Source: Bacteroidota bacterium (GTDB lineage: Bacteria; Bacteroidota; Bacteroidia; Bacteroidales; JAAUTT01). From it: 64,000 bases of DNA. Below are positions 27,099 to 36,739 of this stretch, piece after piece. Within the stretch, counting starts at the first letter, position 1. Every line of letters begins with the position of its first letter. The stretch is taken from contig JAEYWD010000028.1 in assembly GCA_023429135.1 (NCBI GenBank), positions 186,001 to 250,000 on the forward strand, written 5' to 3'. Made by a program: the position numbers and the translations under genes. The notes under the pieces were generated by a model. It ran no database searches, had not been told where the DNA came from, and saw nothing but the letters and a program-made list of their open reading frames with translations.

Positions 27099-27564
27099 GA
27101 TGTTTAAAAATTATGGAAGAACCATCCGCATAAAATGTTTAGCAGAGGCTCAAAGTATTAATGATATAATATAAAAGAAGATATTCCTGACAAGAATATG
27201 CCAGAACAAGAAATGTTGATAATCCAAGAGTATTCTCTTGTAATTATCTATAATACAATATCCGAAGTAATTTTAAACATCCAACAATTTAGAATGGCAA
27301 AGTTAAAAACAATTTGGAAAGAAACGGTATGTTTTTATTTTTTAGGGGTTATAATGACGCAGGGCATACCGCTGACCAGGGTTGGAAAGGCAAGGGTGGC
27401 AACGAACGGAATGGAACAATAGCCGGGCGAAATGGAACTGCAGCGAAAGCAAATACTGATGTGAAAAATTTATGTCATTTGCTTTTGCAGCGGTGGAATG
27501 TAGCTCCGGCGTTAAGTTGCGGAATGTAGTGAAGGGGCTACGCTTGTGCGGGTTGCTGAGGCTT

Positions 27565-27662
27565 ATGGCACTTTTGCAGTGAAATGGAGTGTAAGGGTCG
27601 TAGTGCAGAGAGGTACGAACGGAACGAAGCCCTGGAACGTAATGAAACGAAGAAAGTGCCAT
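27565..27662. repeat. Long-loop inverted repeat
   Basis: ATGGCACTTT (27565-27574) and AAAGTGCCAT (27653-27662) are perfect 10-base arms around a GC-rich 78-base loop. Confidence 0.5.
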
Positions 27663-28030
27663 GTACCGCAAGCAAATGGCAATTTAAATATGTTATGCCC
27701 TGCACCGCTAAAGGGTGGTGGGGATTTGCCGGATATTCGGGGTAAACATGTCGCTGGGGGAAAAGAAGCTATACCGATTTCTAAAGGCAAGGGTTGAGGT
27801 GAAATGAAATGGAGGCGAAACGCTTGTTGAGAGTGCCGAGGTTTTTGCCGATTGATGAGTGGAATGCAGCGGAGGGTCTGGAGTGGAAGAACGAACAACT
27901 TTCCGGATATGTGAAGTGATGGAACGGAAGCCCGCAGCGGAATGGAGTGAAGAATGAGGCATGTACCGCAGGCACAAAATATGACATAGCTTCTTTTGCC
28001 CCTGCACCTTTGAAGGGTGGCGGGGAACAT
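27661..28030. repeat. Diverged direct repeats with 300-bp period
   Basis: Segments starting at 27661 and 27961 both begin ATGTACCGCA and end with TGCACC(n)AAGGGTGG(T/C)GGGG about 60 bp later. The middle is diverged. This shows that the region grew by duplication. Confidence 0.6.
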
Positions 28031-28085
28031 TGTGGTCTTCTTTGTGCTGTGCACATGAAAATGATCGCGCCACACCACTTAAAAG

Positions 28086-28195
28086 AGCTATTTAACATAG
28101 TGTCGAATTATGTGACAACCTGCACCTTGAATCAATCAATTATTCCGCAGGTTGTGCGAAGCGAACACATAATAGCGCATTATGTTAATATAGCT
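28086..28195. repeat. 110-bp imperfect palindrome
   Basis: Nested arms pair in order: AGCTA/TAGCT (28086-28090, 28191-28195), TTAACATA/TATGTTAA (28092-28099, 28181-28188), ATTATGTG/CACATAAT (28107-28114, 28166-28173) and ACAACCTGC/GCAGGTTGT (28115-28123, 28147-28155). A ten-base bulge GCGAAGCGAA interrupts one side. It could fold as a long RNA hairpin or a cruciform. Confidence 0.75.
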
Positions 28196-28317
28196 ATCGC
28201 AATCCGTGGCGCACCGCTTCATTGCTGGTGAAGCTTCAGCGGAACCAGGCAATTAAATATGATGAGAAGACCGCTTTGGAGCGAAGCGGATTTGGAAGGG
28301 CTTTAAAGACTGGGGGA

Positions 28318-28364
28318 GTGCCGCAAATACCTTGTTTATTTTAATTTAATTCCATTTGCGGCAC
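28318..28364. repeat. Inverted repeat near the end of the structured region
   Basis: GTGCCGCAAAT and ATTTGCGGCAC are perfect 11-base arms around a 25-base AT-rich loop. Flanking GGGCTTTAAA and TTTAAAACCC add an outer, imperfect stem. Confidence 0.65.
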
Positions 28365-28503
28365 GGCAGGATTTAAAACCCTGGATTTTGATCGCGAGAA
28401 TCGAACATTAATACAAAAGTAAATTTTGTCTCACTTTAACCGAAAAACTCAAATCTACTAGTTTCAGAGACTCGATAAAAATATTATTTACTCCTTTTCA
28501 GAG

Positions 28504-28520
28504 TATTCTAATATAGAATA
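28504..28520. promoter_or_regulatory. Palindrome in the Wadjet promoter region
   Basis: TATTCTA-ATA-TAGAATA is a perfect 7-bp inverted repeat 52 bp before the jetA ATG. The position fits an operator for the jet operon, but no regulator gene is adjacent. Confidence 0.45.
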
Positions 28521-28571
28521 TTCTCTGTGATAGATATATTTAATATTTTTAGGTTAAAAATAGACTCAATT

Positions 28572-29882
28572 ATGTCCATTTTTAACTTCTATAATGAAAT
28601 AGCCAATGATTATGAAATGCTTGTGCCTGATAAGCGAATAGGATTGGTTATTTTTTATTTGTACCAGAAACAGAAGAATGGAGATGTTTCGGCTAATCAA
28701 TTTTCGGAAGAAGAAATCATCAAATCGATAAGAGAAGTACGTAAAGACTTAAAAACAGACCAGAAGGAACAATTTAATCAAGCTATAAAAGCTTTACAAA
28801 AATACTTTTTATGGAGAGATGAAGATAAAAGAATTTATCGTTTTAGGCCTTATGCGTTAAAATGGTGCAATGCTATTGAAGAACTGTTACTCGAAACTTT
28901 TAACCCAACAGAAATTCAGAAAGGATTTAAACATTTAATCAACTCTTTAAATGAAGCTCAATTTGAGTCCTGGTATAATTTAACTTTCAATACTTATGCA
29001 TATAAAATAAGTTCACAAATATCTGCATTAGATAGACAGGTAGCTATTGCGGTAACTGATTTTCGTGCAAAGATTTCAAGTGATGAAACATATGATATAG
29101 TTAAATTGAAAAGCATTGTTGATACGTTGGATGATATTAAAAATAAAACTGATGAATTAAATAGTGCTTTTAGTGGATCACATGAAATAAATAGATTGTT
29201 AACTGATTACTTGTCAAAACCTGAAAATTTCGTTTATTCTGATAGAATATTGCTAGTAATTAGTTTTTTTAAAGATATTCGAGAAAACCTAAAAATAATT
29301 AGTCGGAAAATTGACGGGGTAAAACCCAAGCTCAATGAATATATCAGAGATATAAACCGTCAGGATTTTTATAAACGTTTTAAATTATTCTTAAAGTTTG
29401 TTTTAGAGAAAAGTGAAACGGACAAGAGCGGAGTTCATTTACCTAACGCTATCCTCTGTCAACCTTTTGGTTTCAAGGAACAATCAAAATTTATTATAAT
29501 AAGGGAAACTATTGATAAAAGGGAATTTAATTCTCCTCGTTCCTCAAAAGTAGTTCTTCCTGAAGAGGATAAAGAAGAAACTACCCGGCAACTTAGAAAA
29601 GCCAATGAATACCTTGCTTTTCAAAAGAAAGTTAAGGAATATTTAATCGAGATAGAAAAAAGACTTAAACAAAGCAATGAATTGGATTTTTCTGCATTTT
29701 TTTTTGAAGTTCTAGAAAAGGAAAATGGCAATAATGATATAGTAGTAAAATTGTCTTTTCAGGCTATGAAAAAATACAATCAGAGTAAAGATTACAATAT
29801 AATAATATCTGAAGAAAGAGTAAACACTCCACTATTCCCTAAAATCTCAATATGGAAGACAATTATTTACAAGAAAGTTTAG
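28572..29882 (+). CDS. jetA: Wadjet component JetA (MukF/kleisin-like)
   Basis: This protein of about 436 residues starts at ATG 28572 (MSIFNFYNEIANDYE); a GTG at 28527 would add 15. The N-terminal winged-helix-like region and the long helical middle (about 130-300) fit the kleisin/MksF-like JetA. Assignment rests on gene order: jetA, jetB (overlap of 31 bp), jetC and jetD follow without gaps and the third gene is a full SMC-type ATPase. In Wadjet, JetABC forms a condensin-like loop extruder that recognises small circular DNA and presents it to JetD for cleavage. Confidence 0.85.
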   Translation: MSIFNFYNEIANDYEMLVPDKRIGLVIFYLYQKQKNGDVSANQFSEEEIIKSIREVRKDLKTDQKEQFNQAIKALQKYFLWRDEDKRIYRFRPYALKWCNAIEELLLETFNPTEIQKGFKHLINSLNEAQFESWYNLTFNTYAYKISSQISALDRQVAIAVTDFRAKISSDETYDIVKLKSIVDTLDDIKNKTDELNSAFSGSHEINRLLTDYLSKPENFVYSDRILLVISFFKDIRENLKIISRKIDGVKPKLNEYIRDINRQDFYKRFKLFLKFVLEKSETDKSGVHLPNAILCQPFGFKEQSKFIIIRETIDKREFNSPRSSKVVLPEEDKEETTRQLRKANEYLAFQKKVKEYLIEIEKRLKQSNELDFSAFFFEVLEKENGNNDIVVKLSFQAMKKYNQSKDYNIIISEERVNTPLFPKISIWKTIIYKKV

Positions 29883-30529
29883 CATATAATTTTCTATCTC
29901 AACCTGATGCAAAAGATGTTTTTGCTCAAATTGATTATGCCCTGAAAAATGGGAAACATATACAAAAGCATTATAAACAAAATGCAATGTTTCAATTTAT
30001 TAATAATAACTATACAAGCTTAAGAAAGTATTATGAAGATTATTTTGAGCTTTTTCTTAATTATGAAGGACAAGGTATTGAAAAATATTATTTTATAGAT
30101 TTTAGAAAAGACAACAATGAAAACTTTAATAGAGGACAGATACCTGATAAAAATAGATATTACTTGGATGAAGCCTCTATAATTATTGGATTTTTACTAA
30201 TAAGGATGTATATACTTGAACCAAGTACTGAATTTAAACATTCTTCGTCTGGGTTAAAAAGACAGATACTCCAAGAATATGAAGAATATAAGCCAAACTT
30301 ACTGCGGTTATTTGCAGGAACAAATGGGTTGGACGAAACAGATTATGATTTAAAATCGATAGAATCACAGATTGACAGAGCGTTGAAAGAATTTGACAAA
30401 CTGGGATGGATTGATTTTGATAAAAACGAAGAGGTTTTTGAAATACTGCCATCGAGTAAACGGCTATTGAGTATTTATGAAGAACAGATCCGCAATATTG
30501 ATATTCTTATTAAGCAAAATAATTCATAA
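29852..30529 (+). CDS. jetB: Wadjet component JetB (MukE-like, DUF4194)
   Basis: This protein of 225 residues begins inside the end of jetA (31-bp overlap) and ends 2 bp before jetC. The N-terminal helical region, the segment YYLDEASIIIGFLLIRMYI (about 101-119) and the final winged-helix-like part (LGWIDFDKNEEVFEILPSSKR) fit the MukE/MksE-like JetB family. It would bind the kleisin JetA and the ATPase JetC. No unusual features. Confidence 0.85.
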   Translation: MEDNYLQESLAYNFLSQPDAKDVFAQIDYALKNGKHIQKHYKQNAMFQFINNNYTSLRKYYEDYFELFLNYEGQGIEKYYFIDFRKDNNENFNRGQIPDKNRYYLDEASIIIGFLLIRMYILEPSTEFKHSSSGLKRQILQEYEEYKPNLLRLFAGTNGLDETDYDLKSIESQIDRALKEFDKLGWIDFDKNEEVFEILPSSKRLLSIYEEQIRNIDILIKQNNS

Positions 30530-30531
30530 AG

Positions 30532-33500
30532 ATGGCAGTAAAAGATTTTCCTCGTATTTATAGCTTATCAACGGTTGGTATTCGTAACCATCATAATACA
30601 GACTATCGTTTCCATCCGTTTCGGACTGATTTTACTGGAGATAGTGGCATAGGCAAAACTATGATAGCAGATATTCTGCAATTAATTTTGGTGGGAGAAA
30701 GAGATTTCAAATCTGCCACAGAAGCAAATGCAGATCGATTGCCTCGAAAATTAATACTGCAAAGATACGGATATGTGTTTATGAATATTGAGGTTGCACC
30801 AAATCATTATCTTGTTATAGGTATGTTTATATCTAGCTCGAGTATAGATCCGTTCATTATTCAGCAAGGGTTTAATTGGGAAGAGTACACCCCAATTTCA
30901 AACCCGATTTCATATCGTCGGATGCTTTTCAATGATAACATACTTGACATTGATACCTTATGCGATAAATTAACAGATTTACATTGCAAGAAGTTTTCTC
31001 TAAAACGATATCATGAAATACTATTGAATTACAAGATTCTACCAATAGACCTACGTAATGAAAAGGAATTGAAGAATTATGCTCAGATAATCCGTTCTTT
31101 TTCACGAGGACGAGGCTTTAAAAATGAATCTGAATGGTTAAAACAGTTCTTTTTTAATGATGACAAAGAAAATGACATATATGAAAACTTTCAACGACAT
31201 TTAAGTGATATCGATTCTGATTTGAAAGATCATCGTAGAAATAAAGAAACGCTGACAGCGGTTTCTCATAAAGAATCAAGTTTGCTAGAGCTTAAAAAGT
31301 TAAAAGATGATAAAGAGAAGAAAGAACTGGAATACTTGGAAGCTAAGATTTATTTTCATTATCAAAATGCAGAAAGACTAAAAAAAGAGTTAATTGAAAA
31401 TCAAAATAGTCTGATAGATACCAATTATTCAATTACCGTACTTTCAATAATAATTACTAGATTAGAGTTGGAAGGTATGGAGAGAAATAATGAGGAAACA
31501 AGGGATAAATTAAAAAGATTAAAACAACTTACAGAAGAACTTAAACAAGCGGAACAAAATATCATTGAATATAAGCGTAAAAAGCAAGAAGCTGAACAAA
31601 AGTTCCCAGATCTTGATGAATTATATCTACAGGTAATTGAAGTTGACAAATGGTTAAAAAAATATGACGATTTCGAAAAGTTGAGAATCGTTTTTACCAA
31701 TCAATCTAAAGTTAGAAGCGAACAGGAAAATTTAAAGATGTTTGGAAGTTTGCTGACAGATAAACATTTGCACGAAAAATTTATTGCATCTGATTGGGCT
31801 GTAAGTGTGGAACGTGGGGAGATTATTTACAAACAGAAAATGCAAGAGTATGATTATGAATTAAAACGGTTAAATGCTCTAAAAGAATTTGCAGATATTA
31901 ATAATAAGGATTCTATTGCAAATTGGGTTTTAGAGAATACCCCAAAACTAACGGTTGAACAAGAAAGTGTTTTAAAGCATTTTCAAAATATCTCTCGAAA
32001 AAAACCCGAAATACTAAAAGAAGGAAATAAGTATTTGCCTAAGCCAGAAGACTTATTCAATAATTTAATAGTAACTGAAAAAGAAGAGAGTGGATTCTGG
32101 CTTAATTTTAATGGAATCCGTGAATACATCCCTTATGTGACTGAACAGTTTTTTAATACAAATAAAAAAGATGTTATTCTTAATTACTTCCGTGATAACT
32201 TCCAGGAAGCTAAAACTAAAATCATAAGTTTAGAGAAGGAAAGAAAGGAATGGGAGTCCCTTGCAGAAATTATTGAGCAGGTAGGAAAGGACGTAGTGTC
32301 TTTATATAGTAGGAAACAAGAAATTGAGAATTTTAGTATTGAGGGAAGTCTTGACAAAACAAAAGAACAGTTTGAAAATCAATTGAACAATTATTATTAC
32401 CAGGCTGAAATAAAGCAAATAAAAGAAGCCCTAAAAATACTTGTAGGGTTAAATGCTGAAAGCGAGCAAATATTAAAAGACTCAAGTAAATACATTGACG
32501 ACTTAAAAATCTATTTACAAAAAAATAATCGAATAGTTAATGATAACATTGAAAGTATAAATCAAGAGCTTATTAGGCTTGAAATTACTCAAAAGCATGA
32601 AGTAACCTATATTAACCAAAAAATAAAAAAATTGGAGCTATTCTTATCAAAATTCCCCAAAGAATACGAGAACAAAATAACCGAAGCAATAGCTACTAAT
32701 GAGAGTCATATTATAAAAGAGTTAGCTCGTAAAAGACAACACAAGCAGTCCTTAAAACATAAAATAATTGATTTTAATAAAGACATTGAGTCTGAAAATA
32801 AGCTGTATGACACAGCTCAACTGCACTATGAAACAAAAACAGGAAAACTACTTGAATTAATTACGAGTGATTATAACTATATATTAGAAAACCCTGAAGT
32901 AAAAGAGAACACTAATATGATGCTTGCCCTGCAGCTCTACAAAAATAAATATCAAGCTATTGTAAATGAATTTATAGAAAACCAAAATCACTACTTATTC
33001 CAAAATTCGGAGGATTTTATTTCACTATCAAAAGCAATGTTACCCGATGTTTTAGCTTACAAAATTATTAATGATGATTCGGTAGTATTGGATGAAATTA
33101 AAAAATATCTTTCGGAATTAACAGAAAAACACGTAGAGTTAAGCGAACGAAAATTCAATTTACTCAAAGAAATATTCTATGAGGTAAGAGATGCTTATGA
33201 TGAATATATTGTTACAATTCGCAGTATTGGAAATTACTTTCATTCCAATGATAAACAAATTTCACAGGGTTATAAACTCAACCTTAAAGATACGGCATCA
33301 GAGTTCTATCCAATAAAATGGATTGAAGATTTTTTAGCTACTTTAGATAATAGAGTTAAAGAAGAAAGGATGCATACTGAGTTATTTAGCACATTACGTG
33401 AAAAAATAGACTTAACTGAAATGATGATAACGGCTTATCACCAATGTGGCGGTAAATCAAAGAATCCTGATCCTATCGATCTTTTGAATCCTAAGCGTTA

Positions 33501-33885
33501 TTTTGATATTAAATTTGATATGGTATCGGATGATGGAGATTTAAATGTTGGTAGTGCAGGTCAGACCTATGCTGCTGTGGCTTTGTTATGTATAGCCAGA
33601 TTGACATTAGTTGAAAAAACAGAAGGAGGGAAACAACATAAGGGACTTCGTATTATGCCAATTGATGAAGCTGAGGGCATAGGTAGCAATTATGGTTTAT
33701 TGGAAAAAATTGCAGCAAATAACGATTATCAAATAATTACAATGTCCATTCGACCCTTAGATGATTTTAAAGAAGGAGAGCAATATTTATATATGTTAAA
33801 CGGGAAAACTGTAAAAAATGATCGAATAAGTACTTTTGCGATTTTTAGTGAAGTTGCCGGGGCGGAAATATACACTAATGATTAG
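30532..33885 (+). CDS. jetC: Wadjet component JetC (SMC/MukB-like ATPase)
   Basis: This protein of 1117 residues has an SMC-like layout. Walker A GDSGIGKT is at 36-43, followed by long coiled-coil arms (roughly 250-400 and 560-900) with a hinge-like globular centre. The ABC signature-like NVGSAGQTYAAVALL lies near 1003-1017 and Walker B IMPIDEAEG near 1040-1048. All parts needed for ATP-driven loop extrusion are present and the frame is intact. It lies between jetB (2 bp) and jetD (14 bp). Confidence 0.9.
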   Translation: MAVKDFPRIYSLSTVGIRNHHNTDYRFHPFRTDFTGDSGIGKTMIADILQLILVGERDFKSATEANADRLPRKLILQRYGYVFMNIEVAPNHYLVIGMFISSSSIDPFIIQQGFNWEEYTPISNPISYRRMLFNDNILDIDTLCDKLTDLHCKKFSLKRYHEILLNYKILPIDLRNEKELKNYAQIIRSFSRGRGFKNESEWLKQFFFNDDKENDIYENFQRHLSDIDSDLKDHRRNKETLTAVSHKESSLLELKKLKDDKEKKELEYLEAKIYFHYQNAERLKKELIENQNSLIDTNYSITVLSIIITRLELEGMERNNEETRDKLKRLKQLTEELKQAEQNIIEYKRKKQEAEQKFPDLDELYLQVIEVDKWLKKYDDFEKLRIVFTNQSKVRSEQENLKMFGSLLTDKHLHEKFIASDWAVSVERGEIIYKQKMQEYDYELKRLNALKEFADINNKDSIANWVLENTPKLTVEQESVLKHFQNISRKKPEILKEGNKYLPKPEDLFNNLIVTEKEESGFWLNFNGIREYIPYVTEQFFNTNKKDVILNYFRDNFQEAKTKIISLEKERKEWESLAEIIEQVGKDVVSLYSRKQEIENFSIEGSLDKTKEQFENQLNNYYYQAEIKQIKEALKILVGLNAESEQILKDSSKYIDDLKIYLQKNNRIVNDNIESINQELIRLEITQKHEVTYINQKIKKLELFLSKFPKEYENKITEAIATNESHIIKELARKRQHKQSLKHKIIDFNKDIESENKLYDTAQLHYETKTGKLLELITSDYNYILENPEVKENTNMMLALQLYKNKYQAIVNEFIENQNHYLFQNSEDFISLSKAMLPDVLAYKIINDDSVVLDEIKKYLSELTEKHVELSERKFNLLKEIFYEVRDAYDEYIVTIRSIGNYFHSNDKQISQGYKLNLKDTASEFYPIKWIEDFLATLDNRVKEERMHTELFSTLREKIDLTEMMITAYHQCGGKSKNPDPIDLLNPKRYFDIKFDMVSDDGDLNVGSAGQTYAAVALLCIARLTLVEKTEGGKQHKGLRIMPIDEAEGIGSNYGLLEKIAANNDYQIITMSIRPLDDFKEGEQYLYMLNGKTVKNDRISTFAIFSEVAGAEIYTND

Positions 33886-33899
33886 TTACTAGTTATAAT

Positions 33900-34529
33900 A
33901 TGGATAAGCAATTAACCTGGAGAGAAATTAAAGCCTTACATCAGCTATATTTTAATGGAAGTACACGAGCTAGAATTGAAGAGCGACCTTATATTCAATA
34001 TTTAATAGATAAAAGATTTATTGAATATAAACGTGGCAGTAAAAAAATTATAGTACCGACATATAAATTTCAGGAAAAATACGAGATTGAAGGCTTTTTT
34101 GAGTTATACACTAAGTATTATTCGTTTTTATCAGAATTCGAAATATTAACTGATTATACAAATTTCTCAGAATTTGAAATGAGAGGTTTAATGAATATTG
34201 TAAAATCCAGAATTTTACTTGAAGAACTTCGAGAAAAAATTAAGGCCGGACAAGAAAGCCGGAAAGGAATATCTAATCTGTTCTTTAAGTCTGCTAAATA
34301 CATTCAAAAAGATTCTGCTTTGGAACGAGCTGTTCTAAAACTGTTAGGAATTGATGAATTTCCTCAAAATGACAATCAGGGTTTTTATAGAGTACCCTGC
34401 AAAAATCCATCCTGCATCATTTTGTGTGAAAATATGTACTTCCTTACTTTAAATATAGCACAACAGAATGGTATAGAGCTCTGGTGTGCTGGCGGAAATA
34501 ATACTAAACCTTTTGAAAATCTTCCTTAA
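33900..34529 (+). CDS. jetD: Wadjet nuclease JetD, N-terminal part ended by a premature TAA
   Basis: This frame encodes 209 residues. It includes the DNA-binding arm-like N-terminus and the first half of a TOPRIM domain: the glutamate motif ILCENMYFLTL (about 177-187) and the Gly-rich turn CAGGNN. It stops at TAA 34527-34529. The same frame then continues without interruption to 34859 and contains the missing second TOPRIM motif, so the full gene would be 319 residues. JetD is the topoisomerase VI-like nuclease of Wadjet; without the DxD part the protein should be inactive. A one-base nonsense change (from AAA, CAA or GAA), stop readthrough or a sequence error would explain it. Confidence 0.85.
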   Translation: MDKQLTWREIKALHQLYFNGSTRARIEERPYIQYLIDKRFIEYKRGSKKIIVPTYKFQEKYEIEGFFELYTKYYSFLSEFEILTDYTNFSEFEMRGLMNIVKSRILLEELREKIKAGQESRKGISNLFFKSAKYIQKDSALERAVLKLLGIDEFPQNDNQGFYRVPCKNPSCIILCENMYFLTLNIAQQNGIELWCAGGNNTKPFENLP

Positions 34530-34859
34530 ATAGATTACCCACTTTTTTATTTATGTGATTGGGATTATGATGGACTAAAGATATATGAACGTATTTATGA
34601 GATAATATCTTCCATTTCTAACAAGAAGACACCATTGAAATTATTAAATCCTAATGGAAAAAAGGAAAGTATTGTTTCAACTGATGAATATCATAGAAGT
34701 AGATGGAATAAAAGTGCAGAACTATCCGGTTTGAATGAATCTCTTTATTCTAATGATCAAATTTTACTTATCAGAAATTTGATCGAAAAAAATGAATGGA
34801 TTGAGGAGGAAAGCAATAATATCTTGGACATCATAAACATTTTACATTTAATTGGCTAA
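34530..34859 (+). pseudogene. jetD: JetD C-terminal part after the in-frame stop
   Basis: This is the direct in-frame continuation of the upstream frame. It begins IDYPLFYLCDWDYDGLKIYE, which contains the catalytic TOPRIM DxD (DWD) followed by the usual DG, and ends LIRNLIEKNEWIEEESNN... before the true stop at 34857-34859. The reading frame shows no other damage. An internal TTG at 34635 lies after the DxD motif, so re-initiation there would not restore the active site. Confidence 0.85.
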
Positions 34860-34870
34860 TTAATAACTAA

Positions 34871-36739
34871 TTACCTAAAATCAATTTCTTGAACAATCGT
34901 TGAATTTCTCAATGCATCGTATAGAGGTTTGATTACTCCTGTCGCTTGAGGATGTGGCCGATTCCATTTATCTAACCTTAGATCACTATAAGTAAAGACC
35001 AGTTTACGTTTTGCCCGTGACATAGCAACAAAAAAAGCGCATGTATCTTCATCCTGTTGATTTTGAAAACTCCAAAATGCTCCATCTTCTAAACCTAAAA
35101 AAATAATTGTATCGAACTCGAGTCCTTTACTTTTATGAATGGACATAATTGGAATAGTATTCTTTCCCATAAACGCATCCAGTGCTTCAACCGCATTTGT
35201 ACAACCTATGGCTGTTTCGGAAAATAGTTTGGTGAAATTTTCTATTAATGAATTCAAATAACTCTTGTTTTTATAGTTAGGATAATAGGAATATAAGGAT
35301 TTGTGATCAAAGTAATTAACGATCGACTTAAGGAATTTATTTAGATTAAATGTTTTATCTTTTTGGCCTTTTTGGAACTCTTTCATTTTTAATCTAATAA
35401 ATAAATGAACACTATTTTCAGCATTAAGTTTTTGTTTGTCATCAAATGCTCCCGCTAGCCTTGTTGCAAATTCATAGACAAAGAGTTGCTCATCCCTGGA
35501 ATTGCTTTTAAACATACAATACAGGAAATTAAGTAGATATTGGACGATGGCTTCTGTTAAAAATTCTTGATATTTATCTTCAATCCTTGCTTTAATACCT
35601 TTCTGCTTTAATATTTCGATTGTTTTCGAAGAATAAACATCGACCTGTTGCTTGGCTATTATGCATATATCTTCTGCTTTTATTTTATCATTCTTTAACC
35701 ATTCAAGAATTTTAGTAGCTATTATTTCAGCTTCTTGTTCAAAATTTATAAAATTCCAAATTTCCGCCATTCCTTCTTCGGAATTCCATTTGCTGGAAGG
35801 TGTGATCTGGATTTGAGTATTCATTAATGTATAGACCAGATATTCTTGAAGTTTTATTAGTCTAGGAGCAGATCTAAAATTCATTAAAAGCGGAACTTTT
35901 TTTGCTGTAAAATCTTTTCCATATATGTCAAAAATATTTTGCAGAGCACCTGCCCATAGCATTATTCTTTGTTTATTATCACCAACAGCAGATAAAATTG
36001 CATTACTATTCAAGAAACATACCTTAAGGAGATCGTATTGTATTTGGGTTGTATCTTGAAATTCATCAAGAAAAACATGAGAATATGTTATTTGTAGAAA
36101 ATCTTTTATACGAGGATTTGAACTAATGATATAAGTTGCTAGTCTAGAAATCATTTGAAACGACAATTGGGAACTATTTCCAATATTAAGCAACCGTAGC
36201 CATACTTCTTTTGCTTTGGTGGCTTCATTAGAACGACTGGTTATTGGCAAGGGGGCATTAACCAATGAATTCAACATTGTATTTTTATCTGTAGAATTCG
36301 AATAAGTTAGATCTACGGCTTTGAATGTTTCAAGAATAACTGTATTCCCCAAAATAATTTCATAACTTTCCTTAGGTCGATATGTTTCATGAATAGCTGA
36401 TCTAAAATGGTCAACAAGACTTTTGGCAAAACTATCGTAGGTCATTGATTCAAATCTGGCACTTATTTCCTTTCCACATCTTTTCTCCACTCTTTCTGCA
36501 AGGTTTTTAGCAGCATCACGCTTAAAGCTGATAGCTAAAATTTTCCTCGGATATTTACAGGTATTTGTTTGCAATAAGTAACACGCTCTTTGGGCAAGTA
36601 ATTCCGTTTTGCCCGAACCCGGACCTGCAACAACTAAGCTATTACAGTTATCTTTTGTAACAACAAGGGCATTCGGTTCTAAACTATATCCATCGACAGG
36701 TTTCCAATTATCTGGTTTTAAATAATTACCCATATTCAT
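34871..36739 (-). CDS. gajB: UvrD/Rep-family helicase of a Gabija-like system
   Basis: This SF1 helicase of 622 residues shows Walker A AGPGSGKTELLAQRA (about 35-49), LDEFQDTTQIQYDLL near 218-232, a long central region, and motifs V-VI as MSIHKSKGLEFDTIIF (about 525) and AMSRAKRK (about 573). Its ATG overlaps the TGA of the OLD-type nuclease gene upstream (ATGA). OLD nuclease plus UvrD-like helicase is the composition of Gabija. The protein is longer than the characterised GajB (about 494 residues), so it is called Gabija-like. Confidence 0.82.
   Translation of the reverse strand: MNMGNYLKPDNWKPVDGYSLEPNALVVTKDNCNSLVVAGPGSGKTELLAQRACYLLQTNTCKYPRKILAISFKRDAAKNLAERVEKRCGKEISARFESMTYDSFAKSLVDHFRSAIHETYRPKESYEIILGNTVILETFKAVDLTYSNSTDKNTMLNSLVNAPLPITSRSNEATKAKEVWLRLLNIGNSSQLSFQMISRLATYIISSNPRIKDFLQITYSHVFLDEFQDTTQIQYDLLKVCFLNSNAILSAVGDNKQRIMLWAGALQNIFDIYGKDFTAKKVPLLMNFRSAPRLIKLQEYLVYTLMNTQIQITPSSKWNSEEGMAEIWNFINFEQEAEIIATKILEWLKNDKIKAEDICIIAKQQVDVYSSKTIEILKQKGIKARIEDKYQEFLTEAIVQYLLNFLYCMFKSNSRDEQLFVYEFATRLAGAFDDKQKLNAENSVHLFIRLKMKEFQKGQKDKTFNLNKFLKSIVNYFDHKSLYSYYPNYKNKSYLNSLIENFTKLFSETAIGCTNAVEALDAFMGKNTIPIMSIHKSKGLEFDTIIFLGLEDGAFWSFQNQQDEDTCAFFVAMSRAKRKLVFTYSDLRLDKWNRPHPQATGVIKPLYDALRNSTIVQEIDFR

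Larger units (their letters stand above)
27099..28571. other. Structured non-coding region upstream of Wadjet
   Basis: About 1.4 kb with no convincing gene on either strand; the open frames present are short and of low protein character. The part from 27.34 to 28.38 kb is GC-richer than both sides and contains long inverted repeats (27565-27662, 28086-28195, 28318-28364) and two related segments exactly 300 bp apart (27661 and 27961). Its origin is unknown. Confidence 0.6.

Noticed and set aside
27198..28231. Several open frames of 70-170 codons on both strands in the non-coding kilobase
   Set aside because: They overlap each other in many frames, have odd compositions (runs of Arg, Gly, Pro), follow no codon bias and coincide with inverted repeats. 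They are by-products of GC-rich repetitive DNA.
34635..34859. Separate gene starting at TTG 34635
   Set aside because: It is the in-frame end of jetD after the premature stop. It lacks the DxD motif and any upstream signal, so an independent gene is unlikely.
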